Below are positions 11,944 through 25,533 of a stretch of 64,000 nucleotides of DNA, piece by piece. The notes beneath the pieces were generated by a model. That model had not been told where the DNA came from, searched no databases, and worked only from the letters and a program-made list of their open reading frames with translations. The DNA is from Adineta ricciae (Eukaryota; Rotifera; Eurotatoria; Adinetida; Adinetidae), in the NCBI GenBank assembly GCA_905250025.1, contig CAJNOJ010000005.1, positions 124,001 to 188,000 on the forward strand, written 5' to 3'. The position numbers were made by a program, and so were the translations under genes. Within the stretch, counting starts at the first letter, position 1; each line of letters begins with the position of its first letter.

Positions 11944-12159
11944 TTGAACAGATCTAGAATAGATTTCAAAGGATAGACAAGTTCTGATAGGTGATATGAC
12001 TTCTTTTTTCTTAGTTGCGTTTTCCGTTTTAGCTAATGACAAAATATTTCAATAAATAAAAATGAAAGAACATTAGAAATCTCAGTATAGCACATTAACG
12101 AACAGGAAGAACAAGAACACAAACAAATAAAAGAAATGAAAAGAGTTTTTCTCGACATG

Positions 12160-15100
12160 TTAAACTGTTCGATTTTTCTTATTGCGTATCCAGTTATCGA
12201 TTTGTTCTTTGAGTTCAACCGCTAAAACGAAAATAATCCGATGAAACAAAGAGAATTTCACAAAGACGCGCTTTTTACCAGGCTGAAGTTGATCAGCAGT
12301 TAATGGAAGACGATTGAATGGATCCGTACTTGAATTGAGTAAATGCTTGGTGATTACTGATCGATCCATTGTGACTCCACTTGGTAGAATCACGGGATCA
12401 GTCATGACTGTGCACATTAATGGGTCTATGAACAAAGGATTTCCAAGAAAGACTTTTGAAGAAGTCGAATTTACTTCTCTTTACCTCGAAATTCATCTGG
12501 TGCATCGGACAAATCCATTTCTTCTTTTAATTTCTCTTCCGCAATAGCATGTGCCTGTTGACTTAAACTATAAAGTATTTCCAGCCGAGATGATGTTGTA
12601 ATGCTGCGATTTTGCATGCGTTCGATCGCCGTTTGAAATAATGTCGGTCGGTACGAACGCTGAAAATCAACATAAAAATTCGGACGAACTCAAAGATTAT
12701 CTTCATACCTCATCACGTGTGATTGCTTCAGCAAAACGCTCATCACGTGTCTGTGAAAAGTCGATGAAAATCAATAAAAAAAAGCATCTGACGAATTTAA
12801 TTATCATACCAAATTACAGTAAAGTTCGACAATTTTCTCCAATAGTCGTTTTGGATCAAAGCAACATTTACTCGGCTCTTTCACTTTTAAATAACGGCTA
12901 TTCGGGCCACATAATTCATTGAGATTAAAATCGAGTACCGCGGCTAAACGGTCGACCAATTCCTAAACACAACAACCGAACGCTCATCTGTTATTTTCCA
13001 CACTCTTTCTCCTTTTCTTTTACCGGTGAACAAAATGGGCCAGGCTCATTCGCACTTAGATATTCCAGCATATGTAATGTCTCCATTCCCAGAGGTAAAT
13101 AGGTACAACATTGCGATTCATACTGACTCAATTGTTGAGTTTTAGTCATCCGTGTTTCCTAAAGGAAAAATCTCGACGTTGATTTGAAATCTCGATTTCA
13201 TAGGTACGTCGAATGTACGCAATTCATACCATGGGCGTTGCTTCCCATTCTTCCTTGTTGTCAATATCAGTTTCGATATCATGGATTTTTTTTAATAATT
13301 GAAGACTTTCATCAAGCAAATATGTGACATCGTTAATTGCCATGTTTAAAAAGCGTATAAATTCTTTTTCATCTCTAGAACAAACAGCGAATGATACTTG
13401 AAAAAAAAAACAACTTTGACATTGCAAGTTGTACCTAGCAGTCGTCAGAAACGAATGACGAAAGGCCGGCTTTTGCCATGCATATTTAAATATAATACTT
13501 ATATGATAACGAATATTAAATTTGTCGTAAAATTCTGTGGCTGCGCCCGTTGTTTCGACATCTACAATCAAACCGAATGCCTCTATTTGATCAGCGAAGA
13601 AAATAAATATTTATTTGAATGATTTACCCGCATAGAGTTTTGTCAATGCTCGGACAAGTGAATCTTGGGCTAGACGATGATTGAATATATATTCGGTTGC
13701 TTGCCGAAGAAATGTATGTTCACTTCTGGCACATAACCAATGTATAACTTCTACTGCTTTTGCAATAATATGAGGATTCTGTATGTAATGACGTGGTGCA
13801 CAAATCACAAAGATCATTAGTGTTAAAATGTCATCAATATTACGTTTGGACAATGATTGTGGCACCATCCTAGACAAAAGAAAGTTGTTGACCTTGATAT
13901 AAACTAATTTTTCATTTCGAACGATAGTCTTCTTGGTCACGGTCTACGAGGATGATTGTTGACTAAATTTTGATACGGTTGGTAATTGTGTCATTAGTTA
14001 GATATCTGTCATGCTCTTTTTACTATTGTCTATTAAAATCTGTGATAGTGTCATTACTAGGATATCTGTCACGGTTTGATTCGGAAGAATAAAAATGTCT
14101 ATTATAGTTCTCTGATATTCGTCTGTCAAGGACGGTCATGCTTTCGGGATGACTGAGAGTGACGTTCATATATTCATCCTACATATTGATGCACACTTTT
14201 GGTTTCATCACGTCAGTTTTCAGGTGAGTTCGAAAAATGGGACTTACATTGCAGCCGACATGAGAAAGTCCCAGATGTCGTCGATGTAGTAATCCGGTAG
14301 TAGACGCCATATCCACGGTGTTTGAGAAGAAAATGTGACTTCAGAACTTGAATAGACAATGAGATTCAATTAAGATACTTTCGATCTGCACTTACTCGGT
14401 TGGTCGGACACCAACGTATCGTAATAACAATTGAGAAACTTTCCCATAGAACTCTAAACTTGTTTCAATGAGGTTTTCATCTTGTAAGGCTATGCTAGCA
14501 CATTGTTTTGCTCGTTTCAATGCCTAGAAAACAAAAATCTACGAATCATTTTGCGTTCTATCGCTTATGTAAACGACAATTAGTTCGTTGATCGTCTATT
14601 TGCGATGACAACAATAGAGATAAATAGTAATAAAGAGTAACAACACGACGATAACGAATAACAAAATCATCAAAGTGTAACGGACAGCTACGCATATTCA
14701 TTTTCATATGCGAGATATATCTCCCCCCCTTCTCATCCTTACCGCATATTATATCGAGACGCGACACCAAGCAATCACTCATTTTTCTTCACTCTTCATG
14801 AACACATTTTAGAGGCTGTATCAAAGAATAGTAAAAACGACGAGAATATTTAATTGAAAAGCGGCAACAACAAAGCAAGTATGGAAGAATTGCAATATCA
14901 TCATCATCATCAACATCATCATGGGCATGACGATGGTCCTGAGAATGTACCAAATCGATATGCAACATCTTGTACGTAATAGTAAAGGAGAGAAAGAAAG
15001 AGAGAGTGAACGAGAAAAGTTATTATTCCTCACCTAGTACTCTATTTTATTGAAAACTTTCGAAATTATTTTTATGGTATATTTATTTAAATTAAAGTTA

Positions 15101-18100
15101 TGTAAAATTCATTTTTCTGCTTTCGAACAGCATAACAGTTCTAGATAAGAATCTCGATTTTGTCTTTATAATCTAGTTCATGGAACGGAACAGTCAAATG
15201 TCATTACAGCAGAACAGCGTTATCAACAACAACAACAACAAGCAGTGCACTCGGTTCCCACAACAACCTATGATGGTGTACAATCAACCGGTTCTTTTCA
15301 TTCTATATCTAGCCTTGATTCAGCGGCAGAGATGTCCAAATATTTCCCGGATGCACAAACACCCAGTTTATCACCGTTTAGGTAAATATTGAAGAGTTCG
15401 TGTCACTCGTTCAATAAGAGGAAATTGTCTTATTGATTGATTCATTTTTCTTTTCGTTTCCTAATGAGAGTATATCTTGCGCAACGAACACGACATCAAG
15501 ATGGACACGACTGATTGCTTGAAGGGTCCTCAATATCGATTTATTTCGTCTTACTCTGATAGGCACAACTATGTTCTCGTGATTGAGAAGAAATATAAAA
15601 TGAAGCAAAAGGAGAAAAATTGCTAATGGACTATTTTCAGGGTTAAAGGCGTACGTAGAGCGAACGAATCGACGGCGTCCTTTTTTTCCTACTCTCTCTG
15701 TGTCGGTATAGATGCGCTGTCACAGCCTTTCTTCTTTTTCAATTTCACTCGCTCGACCCAGTTAATTGATTCACGCATTTTTACCTCGTAGGCATCAGCT
15801 AGAAGTTGGAGGTCAAGCACAATCAGCGACTATATCGAATACTAGAACTACTACAACTACTAATACTGTTAATGCAGGACCGTATATTCCTGTACTTGGC
15901 CCCTCTGCGGCGCAGCGATTATCACAGCCCATAAGAGCACCGTTCATGTCACACCAACAACAACAACAACAGCAACGACCTGTACGGCCGCCAGGTCCAT
16001 CTCAACTTCCACCAGGCATTCCAAGTTATACATCACAAGTCGAAGGATTATCTGTTTCGCAAGCTGTTGTAAATGATGTACTTGTTGATCTTCAATCGAA
16101 AGTAATAAATGAAACATTACAACAATATCAAGATGCGCCAGTTGGAGGAGGTTTACTGGGTACAGATTCATCTTCAAAATAAACTTGTTCAGATGTTTTC
16201 ATACGAACTCTTTTATCTGTTTTAGAACCACTTCCTCCAATTTATATTCAGGCGCCTCAACCGACAATAATCCTTCGTTCGGATATGAATCGACTTCGCG
16301 CCGAATTGAATAGTACTGTTCGTCCGCAAGGTACATCGAACAATCTAGGATTTGCCCGCGATAACCTATTTCTCGATTGACTATCTAGTAATCTACCGCA
16401 ATCCAGAAGGAGCAGAACAGCATCAACAACAACAACAACAACAACAGTTTCAGCATCAACAACAACAATTTCAGCAACAACAACAACAACAGCAACAGTT
16501 TCAACAACAAGAAGTCTTTCAGCAAAATAACTTCCAAATACCACAATTTCCAAGTCCAGCACAACAACAGATCCCACCAGGTATATTCATCTTTTGATTC
16601 ACAGGGAAATAACTACTATTCATTGCCTTTTTTCTCGCAATTTCAAGAGTGTTATGGAGAATATCGTAATGCAGTCTTTGCAAACAGGTAGCCTAAGATA
16701 TGCAAATTCGCATATACACACGCACATACACGCACACATACACGGAGAGACAGTCAATGATCACATCTAAGCGCTATGCTGAACTTCACATATCCACAAG
16801 TCTATTTTTTAATCATTATTTCTTTTATTTTTGCTCTATATTTATTAAAGGAAAAAAAACTATTTTTTGCTGCTATAATCCATATAAATACACTTACTAT
16901 CATGCTCTACATTTTGCTCTTACAATTAATTATTCACATATCAATAAACCAGTAGTTTACACTCATCTACTGACATACATTGACACAGACCTTCACGACG
17001 ACAAGTCAAACCTCGAACGGGCTTGTCGGTTTTTTTCTTGATTACGCTCATGAATCTTTCATTAACGTATTGATTTTTATTCAGTGATGAATATAAGGCG
17101 ACGACTACGACGATAACTGATGAACAGAGAAGCGAAAACGAAGCACGATTTTATAATCAAGCCGACTCAACTGCGTTCAATGACGACAGTATCAATGCTA
17201 ATATGCAGAATACACTTGATCTTCAAGGTTTATCCGCTACATCATTTGAACAGCGTGACTCACCTTACCAATCTTCTTTATATCCTCCCAATTTCGACGA
17301 GCAACAACAAGGTAACGAGAAGATCACATCTGCAGCTTCTCAATACATCAATAACGAAGAAATTGGTCAAACTGACAACATGCATATCCATCAACGACAA
17401 GACATCACGTTCGATATTGACAATTGCATCATGCGATGTTTCGAAGCTCATCGTCAACGATTAGCAAGACGACGAGCTGCCCGACAAGCACGACGAGCGA
17501 AACGTCAGAAACAATCTGGTCATCAACGACAGCATCAGCAACATCAACATCAAGCTAACGGCTTTCAAACATTCTCTTCACAGGGAACTTATTCACCATG
17601 CGATGGTAATGAATTAGTGTCACTATTAATCACCCTGTCCTCTATTCAACTTTCTTCTTCTCTTTTAGACACAATACATGATTCAATCAAAACATCAGCT
17701 TCAGTTCGTACGTCGGAAGCGTCGTATCCACCTACGGCCGGGCTTGACTATGGACAAGGAGCTCAGTCGAATGTACTATCCACAGATGCGTCTAACACAC
17801 AGACAACTCAGATACCATATTCAACGAATATACAATCAACAGCAGGTGAATATCATCAATTCAATCCGCTCAATATACACGACACGTATGGCGCTTATCA
17901 ACGAGTTCCATCTGCTAATAATGAATTAGTGCAACAACCACATCATGACCAAGCATCGTATGACTATGCTAATCAATTGCAATATTCCTCGTTTGCACCC
18001 ACTGATTCTACGGTACCAGGTGGCATACAACATCGGACATCTGATTATTATCAACAGCAACCCCAACAACAAACCGCAGCTCAATTCTTACAATCCCAAG

Positions 18101-21100
18101 AAACACACATCCAGCAATCGAATGCATATGATTACTTGACGGGAAGTGCACAAACTCAATTACCAACTTACGATTATGCAAATATCGGTCAGGAATCGTC
18201 ACAATACCCATACGATATCGAAGGTGCGCAACAACAACAACAACAAACACCATTAAATTACGATACGCTAGAATCGGCTGTTTATGTCCCATCTTCCACA
18301 GATATACAACAAGCAGAACAAAAACAAACGTTTAATTATGCCAATCAAACACTTAGCCCGGCTGATTACTATCAGCAACAAGCCCTATCAGTTCCGATAT
18401 CTCAAAATCAAGAAGCTTATAGTCAACCAACTGGCACCTATGAATACACAAAAGAAAGTTTTCTTTCTCAAGAACCTGTGTACGATTATCAAAATGTCGA
18501 ACAACAAGCTTCTCAATTTACATATGATGCCGCTGCTGTCCAACAAATATCACAACCGGGCTCGTATGAGTATCCCACTGCAATAACGAATGTTTTCTCA
18601 CCAACTCAGATAGGTGCAAATGCAAACTGTCAACAACAACAACAACAACAGGCCGTATCAGCATCAACACCACAAGCTCAGCAAACGTACGCTCAATCTC
18701 AAATAGCAACCTATGATTATCAAAATCTTGATCAACAACCATCCATAGACTATAGTAGTGCAGATACGGGCACATACATATCACCTGAAGCGAACATTCA
18801 ACAAACAGAGCAGAAGACTACTTATGACTATACAAGTCAAGCACTCAGTTCGTCAGATTACTATCAACAACATCAAACCTCTGTGCCTACGTCTCAAGCT
18901 CAAGGTACATTTGATCAAGGAGCCGGTACATTTGATTATGTATCCGGAAATACTCAAGCGCAGCTAGCAGGTTACGATCAACAGAATACCGAACAGCAAT
19001 CGTATCAATATCCATTCAATATCGACAATACCGAACATCAACAACCACAAGATTTTGCAAGTGAACATACAGGCACTTATAAATCACCAGAAGCGCATAC
19101 ACAACGAACGGAACAAAAACAAACGTATGATTATACCAGTCAAGCGCTGAGTGCATCAGAGTTTTTTCCGCAACCGTCAGCATCTGGTCCTGCATCTCAA
19201 CTGCAAAGAACGTTTGATCAACAGGCTGCGACATTTGATTACAGTAAACAGAGTTTTCAAAATAAAGAACCACTTTTTGATTATCAAAGTACCGATCAAC
19301 CATCTTCTCATTATTCTTATAATGGTGAAGATACTCGACAACAACTACCACAGTTACAAGAACAATACAACTATCCGTCGGAAGCGACAACGCTTCAATC
19401 GCCAACGGTAACTGAACTTCAGCAGTCAGAACAAAGACAACGTCTTGATTATCTGAATCAAACACTTGGTTCAACTGATCAGTTTCAGCAAAAACCTGTT
19501 TCTATTCCTATATCTCAAGTATATGATTCGCAACCTCCTGGCCGACGATCGCATGGCGCATCAATACCCACCGGTACAGTTGAATATACTCGACGAGCGT
19601 TTTACTCTCAAGAAACTGTACCAGACAATTCTCCTAGAGATTCCTATCGTCAGCAACGCGGTCATCATGAAGAGAGCGAATCATTTAGTATTAATGATTA
19701 TCTTAAACGCTTTGAATCCGAATCCATTTCTCAACAAGCTGGAGGACAAATGAAGTCCTCTGATGATTACCAGTCTATTAGTACGACCACAACAACGCCG
19801 AACACTGTTCAACCGACAGCTGATATTTATCAGCCAACTGGACTCGCTCGAAATTATGACCTACAGCATTATACCAACGATTCGATTGAATCGGCTACAC
19901 CACGTTCAGTCTTACCCACATCATCAACCTGCGAAGAAGATCATCAACATCTTCTTCATCAAACTTCCGTGAGTGAACAAATTCACGAACAAATTCCACC
20001 ATCAGATGTGCGTAGCGATGAACTCGAAGGTTCAATTTATGACACATACAGTTCATTGCCACCACCACCACCTTCGTTGGCAACTAGAGATACGAATCAA
20101 CAGCAGGGATCAGTGACCACCAGTGGCTACGATTTTCCCGCGCCACCCACACCGGATCGTCATTCATATCAAACTGGACAAAAACGACCTAGTCGTTCCA
20201 TAGCGTCCATTGTTCCATCAGTTGATCAACAAAGTATCTATAGTGCTCAACAGCCAATACCATTGACATCGCCAACGACAAGTGATAATCGCAGTGAAGA
20301 TGATGATGACGATACGAAAGAAGATGAAGAAATCTTTGATCTACGTGAATGCATTGCACGCTGTTATGCCAAATATCGAGAATCATGGAATCACGAACAA
20401 CAACGACAATACGAACAACAATTGATGAAATCTCAACAACCAATAATAGATATTCAACAAATGACATCTCAACAATCAACACGAACATCCATTTCTCATA
20501 CAAATCAACAGTTCATCCAACCACCACGACAAACATTCGGTTCCGATGAAGTTCATTATAGCGACGGATGGACACAAACAGCATCCCATGATGTTATGAA
20601 ACTATCGAACATTGCACAACACACCTACGATCAAACACCATCAACTTTCGATACACAACCATATGTACCACAATCATCAACAAAAGATTTTGCAACCGAT
20701 TCGCGAGGACAGCAAACAATTGAATATACACCACCATTGGTTGCATCGACACAACATGCCATTCCGACAGTACCTATAACAGCTCCATCGCCATATAATG
20801 AATACATGGTACACGAGCAAAAACAACAACAACAACAACAACAACAACAGGAACAGCAAGTTTACGACCACGGTATACCTGCACCGTCGCATTCGTCCTT
20901 CAATGAAACTGATTACCAATCAAATGTACACGTTTCCTCACAAATAACACCTGAGGCACAAAAATACGAAAACACACCTTTTAGTAAACAAGATGAAGAA
21001 GACGAACAGCAACAACAACATCGATACAGGGCACATTCTGAGCCCGTGTCAATACAACAAGACTCACTTATTTCCACTCAGTCGTCGCAACAAATTTCAT

Positions 21101-24100
21101 CTCATATAATAGATCAACAGTCGCGCCGATCGAATTCAATACCAATGATCCATCAACAAGAACAACAGCAGCAACAACAAGCTCGTGTTCCAACAGTCCG
21201 CATGCTTGATGATGGTCGCGCATATGAAACAGATGCAACTTTTGAACGAACTGTGCCTATGATTGATCCGAAGACAGGCATGTGTCTTGTACCATGTCCC
21301 GAATCACAGAAATATGCACATTTACCGCCACATCTTCGACCAGAGTTGTTCTGTATTGAACTACCACCGGCAGGTTCGCTTCCACCAATGCCGCCAGCAC
21401 CGGAACCAACAATGATTCCACCTCCGATGATGGATGAAGAACAATACCAACAGCAACAACAATATCATCACCAACAGCAGCAACAACAACAACACCCTCA
21501 AGGCAGATGGTGTGTGAGATGTTGTTGTGTTCCAGGACAAACACTCATCAAGAAAGTCGTTTATAAACAAGTAGAAGGTACAGTTTCTATCATCTCTTAA
21601 CTGTTCTTGTTGACAACACTTCATTTTTTTTTCTATTTAGAAGGAGGAGAACAACACGAAGATCATCATCAATTCCAAGAAGATTCCGATTATGACTATG
21701 CTGCCGTTTTGAATCAAATGGGAACTCGAATAAGTGTTCGATATGGAAATAGTCTTATGGAAGACAGTGAACCATTTGTTCCCGGTAAGACAAAAGAAGA
21801 AGGTCTTTTCTCTGACCGCTCATTCACTTCATATTTTCTAGGCAATTATTCTGAACAATTGCGTATCATTGATTTTCCTGTTTATGTTTCTGGTAAAGAT
21901 GACCCGAAATTGACGCCACTTGTACCCGTCAATTAAAAAAAAACCTTTCGTTTTTGTTTAATATTATTTCTGTACATATCTCATAATCATTGGCATTAAT
22001 CTCGTTTCGTTTACTTTTCTTTTTGCATTTCCTTACCTTTAATTCACTTTTAAGTCTTTCCAATTGAGCCTCATGTCGAGCAGCAGTTGGGGCTTGTCGC
22101 CATGTTCCTTGTGTTTGCTCCAGATTTTTAATTGCACTACAATAGAAAAAAAATGCTACTTTTTTTTCGCCAGTTTTATTTAAGTTCGTTCGTTTTTTCG
22201 ATCTCGTTTTATTTCAATAAATTTCTCACATCAATCTTTACGCAACGTTACCTATTCAATTCACGTATGATATTATTTCGTCTCTGTGGTTTCTTGGCGA
22301 TGGAGACAAGACCTAGATGACTGATATGCAAGGCGAGATACGCACATTCGGTTGGAAATCGTATTTCGTTGGGTTTTTCTGCAAGGAAACTACATGAGAA
22401 TGATTCGGTTGGAAATTTAACTACGAACGGATATTTTCTTGATATGCTTTGAATTCATCGCTCGTTGAGTATAACCGTGATTGGTCGGCTGGAATCGATA
22501 ACCAATTATCAGCATAAAATGGATAATTCAAATCGACCTATGAAAAAGAAAAATCAGAAATGAGAATGGAAGAATGCTTTCTTACCCGTTCAACATCGAT
22601 TGGTAAGGTAAGTTGTTGCAGAACAAACGTCAGATTTAACATAAAACCATCTCCTGTGATTTGACTTTCATCAACCTAAATCAACAATTCTCGTTAGAAC
22701 ACAACGCTATGCTTCAATGAAGAGAATCTTCATCAAAGGTCAATGTACATTGCAAGGTCTCGTTTGAACAGATATACAGATAGATTAATGTGATATTCAA
22801 TAGTCGTGATTTATATTTGAATATTCTTAATCTATTAAATTCTTTTAATTATTGATATAATGATTCAATCTACTCAAGTTCAACAAAACAAGGTGAAATC
22901 GATACATCAGACAGGTAATGATATCGAATAGGTATATTGACCTCGAAATGTATGTAATATATCTTCGAGATATCATCTCAAGACTGTAAATTAAGTGTGA
23001 GTTTGAAGAGAAAACTAACCGTTAAATGTGTTCGTTTTCGATTTAATTGAACGAACTTTTGTAAATATTCCAGCATTGCTTGTCGTGAGGAGATGTTCGA
23101 GAAGAAAGCAAGAACGATTTTATGCATTAATTTTCGAGCAATATACAATTGACTTTGAACGATTGAGCGTATTTGTTTTTCTTTGTATTCAGAATAATCT
23201 TGATTGTTCTGTAAGGAAAATTTATTCGAGAAAACTTTCGTTGAATCAATCAAAATCCTAGTTTTACCTCATCATCTTGTTCCTGATCGTTGATCTTATC
23301 AAGTTGTGTCACAAGTAATTCAATATCATCTTCTGCAAAGCATGACATGTAAAAAACAGGCGATAAGAGTGTCATGCGTTGTAAACTTTTGCCATTTTGT
23401 AATGCAACTTGTGGTAACCAGTCGTTTAATCCTACCAGATACGTACAAACTGGTCGATCGTTTCCATTTTTATATTCACACAAAGCTAAAAGCAGTGTCA
23501 ACAGTCGAATATAGACGTTAGCTTCAGAATATGTTTGACGAAGACGATAAAGAATGGCACGAACGAGGATTTCACAAGTCTAGAAGAGCAACAATCCGAA
23601 TGGATGAGATTTTCAAAAGTCTCTCTCGTTACTTTCATTTGCGGCTCTTGAGTGTAGGATATTCGAACGATTTCGTGTAAAAAAGACGTATGTAAATATT
23701 CGGAAGACGATTCATGTAGTAAGATATCTACGAATTTCAACATTCGATTCCACGTATCCAAAAAGACTTCATTATTTGTTATATACATAAGAGAATATCG
23801 CACGGATAATAATCGACAATGTTCAATAAGATCACGCTCTTCGCTCTGGAAAAGAAATGTCAGATGGGTGAAAACCCTCTCGATTCTGTCTTACAGTTGA
23901 GCTTTTGTAATCACAACGAGTATAGATGCTTAGAAAATACCACAGATAACAATCATATTGATTGGAATAGTTCATGTCATGTCTGAAAAAGTAAAAGGGA
24001 AGAAAGATTTCTTATGAACTGATTATTGGATGTTACCCAATTAACGATTTAATCGTATTTGTTTGTGTAGTTGTCAAACAACGAAGAAATATATCAGATA

Positions 24101-24926
24101 AAATCGATTTTAATCGACGTTGAGAAGATACTGTAAAATCAAATATTATGATATTGAATATCGTACCACGAATGACTTACATTCGATTAGATCATTGATA
24201 AACGACTGATTTTGATCAGTTATGTTCATTATTTGTCGAAGAATACGACGAAGAACAGATTCTTCATCTTTATTCAATTGATTCTAATTGTACGAAAGAA
24301 GAAGATCGATTTCGAACCAAGTGTATTAATCATACTTCAGATTTTCGTTTTTTGATTGTATTATTTCGGCTTCCGTCACTATCAATTTCATTTGATTGCG
24401 TCGATTCTTTCGATGTACTAGTCAAATTTATATCATAAGATCGTTTATCACCTGTTGACTGTTGACTTTGCAGTAATCTATTATGGGAAAAAGAAATGAC
24501 GATGAAGTAGAACAACAATACAAAACAAACCTCTGTTCACCACTTGCACTTCCTTCGGAAAAAATGATTTCACCAATATCCATGTTTGTCACATCGGCAG
24601 AACTCGGCTGTTCAGAATCAATTTGACATGCTGAAATCGAATGGTAAGGTTAGTCAGTGCAAATCATGAAATATTTACTAGCGAGTTCATTCGATAGCTG
24701 GGTGGAAACTTGTTTATCATTGTTATCCGATGTTTGAATTTTCAGCGTGTTTCCACTGGAGAATCTTTCTAGTCGACGGCGACGAAGCTTTAGAAAAGGT
24801 GAAAAATGAACTTTGACGATAGTCTTCTTCGGAAAAGCCTACTTCATCTGGTGACAATTCAGTTGCTGTCGGCGGCGGCGACGATGATTCGATTGTTGAA
24901 GTTGATTCGTTGGATAATTCATTCAT
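12160..24926 (-). CDS. UBE4B: Ubiquitin conjugation factor E4 (UBE4B/Ufd2), U-box ligase
   Basis: E3/E4 ubiquitin ligase that extends ubiquitin chains and works with p97/Cdc48. Many exons were traced. The N-terminal Ser/Asp/Glu-rich region starts at ATG 24926. The Ufd2 core includes [16 protein letters not shown] (about 23050), [18 protein letters not shown] (about 22600), [17 protein letters not shown] (about 22340) and [13 protein letters not shown] [15 protein letters not shown] (22136-22037). It continues across a 7.5-kb intron with [20 protein letters not shown] (14523 down), [58 protein letters not shown] and [13 protein letters not shown] [13 protein letters not shown]. The U-box ([28 protein letters not shown]) ends in [15 protein letters not shown] and stops at 12160. 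Phase 0 matches on both sides of the large intron. Order and content match animal UBE4B along the core. The minus-strand product is uninterrupted once the nested plus-strand gene is spliced out. Confidence 0.92.
13988..14130. repeat. Degenerate ~60-bp tandem repeat in a UBE4B intron
   Basis: A segment reading GTGTCATTA followed by GATATCTGTCA starts at 13988 and recurs at 14048 with a few changes, a 60-base period. A weaker third match (GATATTCGTCTGTCA) lies near 14113. It falls in the UBE4B intron between the exons ending near 13871 and starting near 14250, and has no coding sense. Confidence 0.55.
14881..21936 (+). CDS. Very large Gln/Tyr-rich repeat protein nested in UBE4B
   Basis: Not recognised as a known family. 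Exons 14881-14971, 15177-15381, 15792-16159, 16226-16330, 16389-16580, 16648-16687, 17085-17605, 17669-21577, 21641-21784 and 21842-21936 join in phase to 1,889 residues. The N-terminus is a His cluster ([11 protein letters not shown]). Much of the protein is Gln, Ser, Tyr and Thr, with polyQ runs coded mainly by CAA. Four ~100-residue repeats lie at about 18301-19650, each with QxxEQ, DY and SQALS-like blocks followed by YDY segments. A motif of the form F-D-x3-C-I-x-R-C-aromatic-x2-aromatic/H occurs twice (17410-17458 and 20335-20382), the first followed by an Arg/Ala-rich basic helix. A Cys cluster ([11 protein letters not shown]) sits near 21510-21540. There is no signal peptide. Prion-like, structural or RNA-granule roles are possible but unproven. 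The 63-bp intron at 17606-17668 has no in-frame stop, so its removal is uncertain. Confidence 0.8.
18301..19650 (+). repeat. Internal ~100-residue protein repeats
   Basis: Within the Gln/Tyr-rich gene, related blocks begin at 18301, 18793, 19096 and 19414, marked by a Q-x2-EQ-x4-aY motif and then Q-x-L-x2-(S/T)-(D/E). The spacings are 492, 303 and 318 nt, so the first interval may contain a decayed or fused copy. The copies have diverged at the DNA level, so this is an old coding duplication and not a satellite. Confidence 0.75.
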
Positions 24927-25533
24927 ATTGACAAATATTCAAGTCGAATTGAAAATATTCTTGATCTAAAAGTAGATGGTTGAATCGAATTTCTATTCAT
25001 CGAAACAATTTCCAACGCTGCAAATCAAACTCTGAGTCATCCGCATGATGAGTGTGACAGATGTGAAAAGAATTGAAATCAACAAATAACTCGATGACCG
25101 AATGTTTTTCGCAATTGATTAAAGTTTAAACATCAGCAGAAGAACGTACGAACAAACAGTTGTTACCTATCTACTGTTGTTCAGGTTCAATCTGGAAGAA
25201 AATTGTAACCATAGATTATCATGACTCGATAGATGTCACCAACAGAAAGATTCATTCAATAATTTGTTCACTGCGTATTGTAGACATTCATAATCAGGCA
25301 ACTGAAACTGCTCTTGAAGGCTCAGAAGTTAATAAGCGGATTTCTGGCTGAAAAATGACGTCCTTTTGATCTCTGCCAGTACTTTTCACATCAGGAATAA
25401 TCTTCTCATTGGTTCGACATGTCGAATGAAATGTACTGATGATAGTTTTCGTTTTTATTTGAATTCGATCAAACATAGAATTGTTGAAGTGTACAGAATT
25501 GAATTATTTTGCGAAATAATCCCGTGTGTTCAA
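24927..25533. other. Gap between UBE4B and the coiled-coil gene
   Basis: About 600 bp on the 5' side of UBE4B. The proximal part should be the UBE4B promoter and 5' UTR. A possible terminal exon of the minus-strand coiled-coil gene, preceded by TTTTTCAG, lies near 25349 but could not be fixed. Confidence 0.4.

Larger units (their letters stand above)
14524..22036 (-). other. Giant UBE4B intron hosting another gene
   Basis: Donor GTAAGG follows the codon AAG (lower exon edge 22037) and acceptor TTTTCTAG precedes GCA (upper exon edge 14523). Both are phase 0 on the minus strand and the joined protein matches the conserved UBE4B core order. At 7,513 bp it is about a hundred times longer than typical introns here, because 14881-21936 on the plus strand is a complete Gln/Tyr-rich gene. 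Only about 360 bp and 100 bp of intron are left outside the nested coding region. Confidence 0.85.

Noticed and set aside
12160-14523. UBE4B as a 5'-truncated ligase containing only the C-terminal half and U-box
   Set aside because: The missing N-terminal core exons are present at 22037-24926 on the same strand, with matching phase across a 7.5-kb intron.
16416-16500. CAA/CAG tract as a microsatellite with antisense poly-Leu/Val ORFs
   Set aside because: It lies inside a phase-consistent exon encoding polyglutamine; the antisense frames are shadows of the repeat.
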